From the NCBI RefSeq assembly GCF_032118995.1, contig NC_092668.1, positions 3,823,501-3,887,500 on the forward strand: a stretch of DNA of 64,000 nucleotides, given 5' to 3'. Position numbers and translations under genes: made by a program. This stretch comes from Asterias amurensis (lineage: Eukaryota; Echinodermata; Asteroidea; Forcipulatida; Asteriidae). The notes under the pieces were generated by a model that saw only the letters and a list, made by a program, of their open reading frames with translations, was not told the DNA's origin and made no database searches. Below are positions 57,925 through 64,000 of the stretch, piece by piece (position 1 is the first letter of the stretch; every line of letters starts with the position of its first letter).

Positions 57925-58002
57925 GCTTGGAGCGGGACTTGAACCAACGACCTCTAGATTTACGTACCAGCGCTCTACAAACTGAGCTATCCGGCCCTAT
58001 GT
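57925..58002 (-). pseudogene. tRNA-like sequence
   Basis: On the minus strand it reads GCCGGATAGCTCAGTTTGTAG (good A box and D arm) and later GGTTCAAGTCC (good B box); GTA falls in the anticodon position. The acceptor and T stems pair poorly, so it is more likely a tRNA pseudogene or SINE head than a working tRNA. Confidence 0.5.
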
Positions 58003-58225
58003 TGGCAGTCTCCCTTTTAGTCACTCTTTGTTCGGGGTGCCAGTCAAAAGCCATACATTGGTAGCGCAGTGACCACACCCACCTTTGAATAGCCGAAACA
58101 TTGCCCCTTCTCTAACCCCTGCACAGGCCCCTGTCCAACCCTATACCCTCCAATACACCAAGGTATTCCTTTGAATACCTCATTGTGGGGATTTCCCATT
58201 GTTCTAGTAATCCCTTTTCTTAAGA

Positions 58226-58270
58226 TTTCCTTTGTGGGTATTTCCTTTGTGGGTATTTCCTTTGTGGGTA
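58226..58270. repeat. Three 15-bp tandem units (TTTCCTTTGTGGGTA)
   Basis: Three identical consecutive units. Confidence 0.9.
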
Positions 58271-59646
58271 CACAGTTGAATAATATAAGAAAGTACTGCG
58301 GACCTTTGTTCTATTGTGTAAAAGTCCCATCCTTGTAAAGGTCCCTTTACCCACCCACACAAGAGGAAAATACTTTGTAGGGGTTGTACCATGGAGCAAT
58401 GGTTGTACCTTATAGCTCCATGGTTGTACCATGGAGGAAGGAAGAGAAGGAGCTCGAACGACCTGCAAAACCGCAAAGTAACAAAAGAATACTCTGACAA
58501 TGCCCCTGTCTGGCCAGTGGAAAAAGATAGGAGACCTCCAGCTGGACGGCCGATTAACAAGCGGGATTAAATCACTTTGTACAGAATGTGTGGTACCGCC
58601 AGTCTGCGCTCTTGCCTGCGTGTAAAGTTGAATCATTGGAGACAAGAATTGTGAATATTTATACACGTTTAATTACTGTTTGTGGTGTTTCACGGAAACA
58701 TCATGGCATATTTTTTACATTTGTTGTGACTTTCCGGTCACTAGCGGTGGTTCAAAACTTGGGTATTAGCACATGAGGGTGGTTGGTATTCAATTGTGTT
58801 TTTCGATTTGGTGAGCACAAGTGTACACAATTTTTATCAGGTCTCAAAAAAGTTGTTTTTTTCTGTATTATATCCATACGACATACGACACCTTGAGTGA
58901 AGAACCAAGTGCGCACGCGCAAACTCACGTACGCCAGGTCGCTCATTGTCTGTATAAGGTATGTGGGTGATTACAAGGTGTCATTAAACGACCGCGGTAC
59001 CGCATGTTCGACTTTTGAAGTCCCTTCAAGCTCCTTCTTTTCCTTCCTTCGTGGTTGTTTTAACTTCTTGGCAGCAGCTCCCATCAGTTTCCATTACATG
59101 AAGCCGAGTCTATTTTAGTTGCACAGTGGACAATATTTTGATTTATTCTAGAGGAAATCTGTGTTTGGTGGTACAATTGTATTTGAGTGCTGGGCAATTA
59201 TATTTTTAGACTTGGACAATCCCGCCCAGCACCGCCGCTGACCGTGGCTACACAACACTGAACGCACCCCCCCCCCCTCCATGCAACACCCCGAGTAGTT
59301 CTGTCTATGGATCTTATGTGTGTGTATCAAGGCCTATTAAACTAATCCAATCTCAATTGAACTGTATGTTGTGTTCATTGACATTGAACTGATACTAATG
59401 CTAGCATAGATACTGAAACCATGGAGCATTTATTTCTTCCTTTGCTGAGTTCAATAATATCGCAGAGTGAGTCCATACACTAGACTTCGGAAAGATGTAC
59501 AGCACTGGCTGCGCAATCATTTCCAAGTGTTCCAACTGGCTAGTTTGGGCCCAGTTTCATAGCTCTGCATGCACCAATACACATGTAGCAGAGTTAAGCA
59601 TTCAGAGTGATAAGACAGAGTTACTTGCTTTGACTTTGATAATGGT

Positions 59647-60029
59647 TTAAAGGCAGTAGACATTATTGGTTATTACTCAAAATAATTATTAGCATAAACC
59701 TTACTTGGTGACGAGTAATAGGGAGAGGTTGATGGTATAAAACATTGTGAGAAATGGCTCCCTCTGAAGTGACGTAGTTTTCGAGAAAGAAGTAATTTTC
59801 CACGTATTTGAATTTGAGACCCCAAGTTTAGGATTTGAGGTCTCGAAATCAAGCATCTGAAAGCACACAACATCGTGTGACAAGGGTGTTTTTTCGTTCA
59901 TTAATATCTCGCAACTTCGACGACCGATTGAGCTCAAATTTTCACAGGTTTGTTATTTTATGCATGTTGAGATACACCAACTGTGAAGACTGGTCTTTGA
60001 CAATTACCAATAGTGTCTGGTGTCTTTAA
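59647..60029 (-). mobile_element. TTAA-flanked MITE, family A
   Basis: Complete inverted copy with TTAA at both ends; the right tip is GTGTCTGGTGTCTTTAA. Confidence 0.85.
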
Positions 60030-60215
60030 GTCTGTATAGACCTTCATCATGGTGCAGCTATCTTGAATATCTCCCATTGCTATCAATGTAGTCTGGTTCT
60101 TGTTTGAAAAGTGATTATTTGCAATCATTAATGTTATTTGATTGTTTTGATACGAGGAACATGACCAAAGTAAAGGTTTAGTATAGTATTAGGACTGGAC
60201 TGATAAAATTTAGAT

Positions 60216-60782
60216 TCAGACAAGTATCATGTGTGTACACGGAGACGCCAACTCTCCCTGATTCTGCAGAAAGTTCCATGAAAATGAACCTTTCCATGGT
60301 CTGATGAACAATCTGATTGTGGAGATATTTTCCCTAAAATTAATGTTAAGTTGAATGTAAAATTCTACAATGTTGTATATCTCCCTGATTGTTGCGAAAC
60401 AGAATTTCTCTGATTGCAAGATGCAAAATGTTGGCAGCTCTGATGTCATGGTATATTTCGTGCCAGATGTTATCGGAGACATATAATGTACAAATTGCGA
60501 GGCGGTCTGAACTCCAGTCAATATTAACATTTGTGCACAGACGAGAGACATCTGCAGTTTGATTTTGTTCATAATATCTTTGGCTTGACTTGTCCATGCA
60601 GTAAAGCAGGAACGTGCACTCCATGTCTGAAATTGTCGATGACAAATGTTTAAAATATTCACATGCTGAGATTTGTAGAAACTGGAAACACTCTGTCGGC
60701 TCTTATGGATTTGATTAGACAGGTCTCTATGTTGTGAAGTGGTAAATACATGTAGGACAAGTCGAGCAGTATCTTTTACCAT
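60216..60782 (-). other. Unrecognised 188-codon open frame
   Basis: Among the longest uninterrupted ATG-started frames in the window (the frame is open back to 60878). The predicted protein begins MVKDTARLVLHVF, has several cysteines, no clear domain, signal peptide or repeat, and ends CTHMILV. It lies antisense inside the presumed IPMK intron 2. In AT-rich DNA of this length such a frame can arise by chance, and I cannot tie it to any family. Confidence 0.2.
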
Positions 60783-61010
60783 GCGCTCGAATTGCTTGCT
60801 GGTACACGCGAAACACTTGCTGAAACTTGCGCATTGCTTGCCGGCGCACGCTAACTGCTGTGCTGATGCTTTAAACAAATTTTAACAAATAAGTAAGATT
60901 TAAACAGTTTTTATCAAAATTTAATTCACAAAAATCACCAAGAACCTTTAGGAATGCTCCAGATTCCGCAATACGTGGGGCTTTTCAAATTAAGATAAAC
61001 ACCCACAGGG

Positions 61011-61185
61011 CTGTATGCTTCGTTTTTGAAAGCTGGCAAGGGCACCAAGGCATTTTCTCTTTGGCAAAGGGCACCCTATGAGGAAATTGTAAATTTCTAC
61101 TGTGCATTTCAAGGGCACCAAGGCAGTGGCAAGGGGCAACAGAGGCAATCGCCTCCGTTGCCTCCGTGAAGTATCAGGCCTGCAC
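61011..61185. mobile_element. CAAGGGCACCAAGG repeat, best copy
   Basis: Opens GGGCTGTATGCTTCGTTTTT and closes GAAGTATCAGGCCTG. Two CAAGGGCACCAAGGCA units and a GAGGCAATCGCCTCC-GTTGCCTCC palindromic block. A partial copy follows at 61250-61350. Confidence 0.65.
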
Positions 61186-61439
61186 CTAGTACATGCTGAT
61201 GCATAAAACATTCCAAGATCGTTTCAGTCCGGTGTGCTTTTGGCCTATAATATAAACTTCTATTGGAGCATTGAAAGGGGGCACCCTTGACAACGATGAC
61301 CAGGGGCAACGGAGGCAATTGTTTCTTTGAGGTATCAGGCCTGATGATGAAGTAATTGCATGTTATTCTAATTACTCCGATGTAGCAGACTTCTTGTCTC
61401 TCACACGAAGGTGTCAAAAAATAATTGGACGTTGCAATT

Positions 61440-61830
61440 TTAAGGCACTGGACACCTTTGGTAATTGTTGAAGACAAGTATTCTCACTTGGTATATATTA
61501 TCCTAAATATATAAAATAACAAACCTATGAAAGTTTGGGCTCAATTGGTCATCGAATGACCAATTGCAAGAGTAAGATGAAAGAAAATACATGTGGTCCT
61601 TGTTGCATTGCTTTGTGTGCTTTCAGATGCATAATAAAAGGCTCTACAGCTGAAGTCTTTTATTATTTGAGTGAGAAATTACCTCTTTCTCAAAAACAAC
61701 GTTTCTTCAGAGGGGGCCGTTTCTCACAAATGTTTAAATACAACAGCTCTCCATTGCTCGTAATACCAAGTAAGTTTTTATACAAGTAATTATTTTGAGT
61801 AATTATTACCTATGTGTCCAGTGCCTTTAA
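61440..61830 (+). mobile_element. TTAA-flanked MITE, family A
   Basis: Complete copy with TTAA at both ends and TGGACACCTTTGG subtype ends. Confidence 0.85.
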
Positions 61831-62103
61831 GTCTTGTAGAGAGTGTCTACAACAGCAGCAGACTTCTTGGCTCATTATTTCATCTTCCTGATTGCTCTAT
61901 ATTGAAGAAAAAAACCCAAAAAACACTGACTGGCGTCTTGGGCACAGGCATTAAATATCACAGCAAGATGAAGAAAAAAAAAAGAGTGGAGTCCTTGATC
62001 AGAGTGAAGATCAATGAAGCTTTTGCTTGGTGTAGTACGGCGTCATGGACTTGTTAACAATTATACTCAGTCCTTGCATGTCTGACTTCAGTCCTTTATG
62101 AAC

Positions 62104-62269
62104 CTAAGGCCCTTTTCCAAAGCACGGCTTCGGCTTGAGGCTCTGTTGTCTCTTGCTCAAGCCCTGAGTGCATATACCGTAAGCACACGCAATTGTCGAA
62201 TCAACCGGCGGGGCCAAGCTAGCCTGAGCCGAATCCAAAGCCGAAGCCGTGGTTTCGGAAAGGGCCTAA
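62104..62269. mobile_element. Short TIR element (AAGGCCCTTTTCC)
   Basis: Left TAAGGCCCTTTTCCAAAGCA, then CGGCTTCGGCTTGAGG; the right end carries the inverse GCCGAAGCCGTGG and GGAAAGGGCCTAA. It resembles the 6331 element in layout. Confidence 0.7.
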
Positions 62270-62530
62270 GTGTAGTGAGCCTGAGTCGTCACTCTCAAAT
62301 TTGGAGAAATAAATTACATCTCAAAGAAACTGGTAGAACACATCGATGTTATCCAGTCACCATCTTGTAGGTAAACTGATGATGAAACAATGAAAATGCA
62401 TGACACACAGGACTGGGTAATGAACAGCCTCCTTTTGATCTACTGTAACTGTTGGTGTAGGTGCCCTACAAGTACTCAAATGATCCTTTGTTTGATGTAG
62501 TCTATTCTGAAACTGCATGTTATAAATTCA

Positions 62531-62894
62531 TTAAAGCCATTGGACACTTTCGGTAAACAGTATTATCCAAGGCCCACGTTTCGTGCATCACAACTTGTAT
62601 TATAAAAATAACAAACCTGTGAAAATTTAGGCTCAATCGGTGATCGGAGTCGGGAGAAAGTAACGGGAAAACCCACCCTTGTTTCCGCACGTTTCGCCGT
62701 GTCTGTAATTCTCGATATATCGAGAATTGATATTGTTTTAATGTTTTCTCAAAAAGTAAAGCACTTCATGGAATAAAATTTCAAGACAAGTCTTTCACCA
62801 TTACCTTCTTTAAACCCTGTACGTTGTAAGTTATTTGTAAATCTGTGAACTTTTATTTTTTTTTTCTGTTCCAAAAGTGTCCAATGGCTTTTAA
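62531..62894. mobile_element. TTAA-flanked MITE, family D
   Basis: TTAA-AGCCATTGGACACTTTCGG at the left, CCAAAAGTGTCCAATGGCTT-TTAA at the right. A central TCTCGATATATCGAGA palindrome. Confidence 0.8.
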
Positions 62895-63259
62895 AAAAAG
62901 GAAGGTACAATTTGGTAATTACTCAAAACAAATATTAACTTAAAAACTGACTTGGTAACAAGCATTGGTGAGCTGTTGGTAGTCTTAAACATTGTGGGAA
63001 AGGACTCCCTCTGAAGTAACATAGTTTTTGAGAAAGAAAACTAAAATAATAAAAGACTTCTAGCTAGAAGTCTTTTATTCCCATCTAAAAGCACACAAAT
63101 TGATCCAACAAGGGTGTTTTTTCTTTCATAATTTTCTCGGAACTTCGATGACCAACTGAGCCCAAATTTTCACAGGCTTGTTATTTTATGCTTTTGATGG
63201 GATACACCAAGTGAGGACACTGGTCTTTGACAATTACCAAACGTGTACAGCGCCTTTAA
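62895..63259 (-). mobile_element. TTAA-flanked MITE, family A (GGAAGGTACA subtype)
   Basis: Starts right after the family D copy and ends GTGTACAGCGCCTTTAA. Its interior is closest to the copy at 21675. Confidence 0.8.
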
Positions 63260-63902
63260 TATGTTCACCATTTTGTTGACATACAAGGTACATGGTATTA
63301 CTGGTGCTTTATACTAAAAAAAAACTCTTAACTGAACAAGAATGTTTTCGGTTGGAACAAAGACAAATTTACTATGAGCGGAACTTGAATGCATTGGCCG
63401 TATAAAAAGGAGTGCATGCTGGTCATGATAAAATCCTAGTCTGTACACCAGCACTTAAGTTGTATGTCTAATGCGTGTAGAATGTTAACATTTGAAGACC
63501 GTACACCACTGCAGTGTCCACCAACATCCCCCCACACACATAATAATAATTGCCCCATTCATCCTACACGCATGACAGGGCAATCTAAACATGACTGCCT
63601 CAGATTGATCATATAAATCGGATTGATCTCGTGCCCCGAGATCACGTAATCAACATTCATTTGTTGATTTATTTCCTAACCCCAAATGTGACCCGGCTTT
63701 ATCCTCCACTCAGGTCCTATTGTGAGGACAGTCTCCGCCCTTGAAAAGAGGGGGCTTCAAGAGGTTTGAGATCGCCGATTTGTTTGTAGTTGGCATTTCC
63801 GGTGTCCGTTCATGTTGTGCTAATTATGTAATTCAGTGCATCCTAGCCTACACAATGTAGGTTGTGAATACCAGGCTAGTTGGAAAGAATTCTTACTGGT
63901 CC

Positions 63903-64000
63903 TTAAAGGCAGTGGACACTACCGGTAATTACTCAAAATAGTTATTAGCATACAACCTTACTTGGTAACAAAAACATTGTAATGGGGAGAGGTTGATAGT
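63903..64000 (-). mobile_element. TTAA-flanked MITE, family A, cut by window edge
   Basis: TTAAAGGCAGTGGACACTAC and the following minus-orientation blocks are present; the right half lies outside. Confidence 0.8.

Larger units (their letters stand above)
57632..64000 (+). other. Presumed IPMK intron 2, repeat-filled
   Basis: No sequence resembling the next IPMK block (family ILQHPDGTVLKQ) was seen, so the intron probably continues past the edge. Contents are the MITEs and repeats listed, plus an unrecognised open frame at 60216-60782 on the minus strand. Confidence 0.45.

Noticed and set aside
58204..58666. 118- and 148-codon minus-strand frames
   Set aside because: They include a 15-bp tandem repeat and overlap each other in different frames; no homology recognised.

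Overview
This is intron-rich eukaryotic DNA, AT-rich and full of short mobile elements. Five conserved animal genes can be recognised from their spliced products. The BK channel exon, the C6H2-finger methionine aminopeptidase and class III ADH point to an animal. The repeat landscape suggests a marine invertebrate deuterostome, most likely an echinoderm and possibly a sea star. The clade assignment is inference.

Layout: (1) 1-26257 has no recognisable exon and is probably part of the long first intron of a BK-type (Slo1) potassium channel, whose first coding exon lies on the minus strand at 26258-26578. (2) 26579-27978 is a divergent intergenic region. (3) 27979-33859 is a complete ten-exon METAP1 gene on the plus strand; its eighth intron holds a ~116-bp minisatellite. 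(4) 33860-36027 separates convergent genes. (5) 36028-44082 is a complete ten-exon class III alcohol dehydrogenase (S-(hydroxymethyl)glutathione dehydrogenase, ADH5-like) on the minus strand, with introns full of nested elements. (6) 44083-46046 is a divergent promoter region containing a CRE palindrome. (7) 46047-53974 is a three-exon gene for a small secreted or GPI-anchored Ly6/uPAR three-finger protein. (8) 55425-57631 holds the first two coding exons of an inositol polyphosphate multikinase (IPMK)-like gene, which continues beyond the right edge.

The genes are unrelated housekeeping or signalling loci and do not form a functional cluster. All exon joins were made by reading GT-AG boundaries that keep frame across every intron; no transcript evidence was available.

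The most distinctive content is repetitive: at least 17 copies of one TTAA-flanked MITE family, three other TTAA-flanked families, a hAT-type MITE with an 8-bp target duplication, several large nested fold-back elements with 9-10 bp target duplications, an array of TATAAACCAT palindromes inside a TIR element, and tRNA-derived SINEs. No CRISPR array, rRNA gene, intact tRNA gene or new multi-gene system was found.
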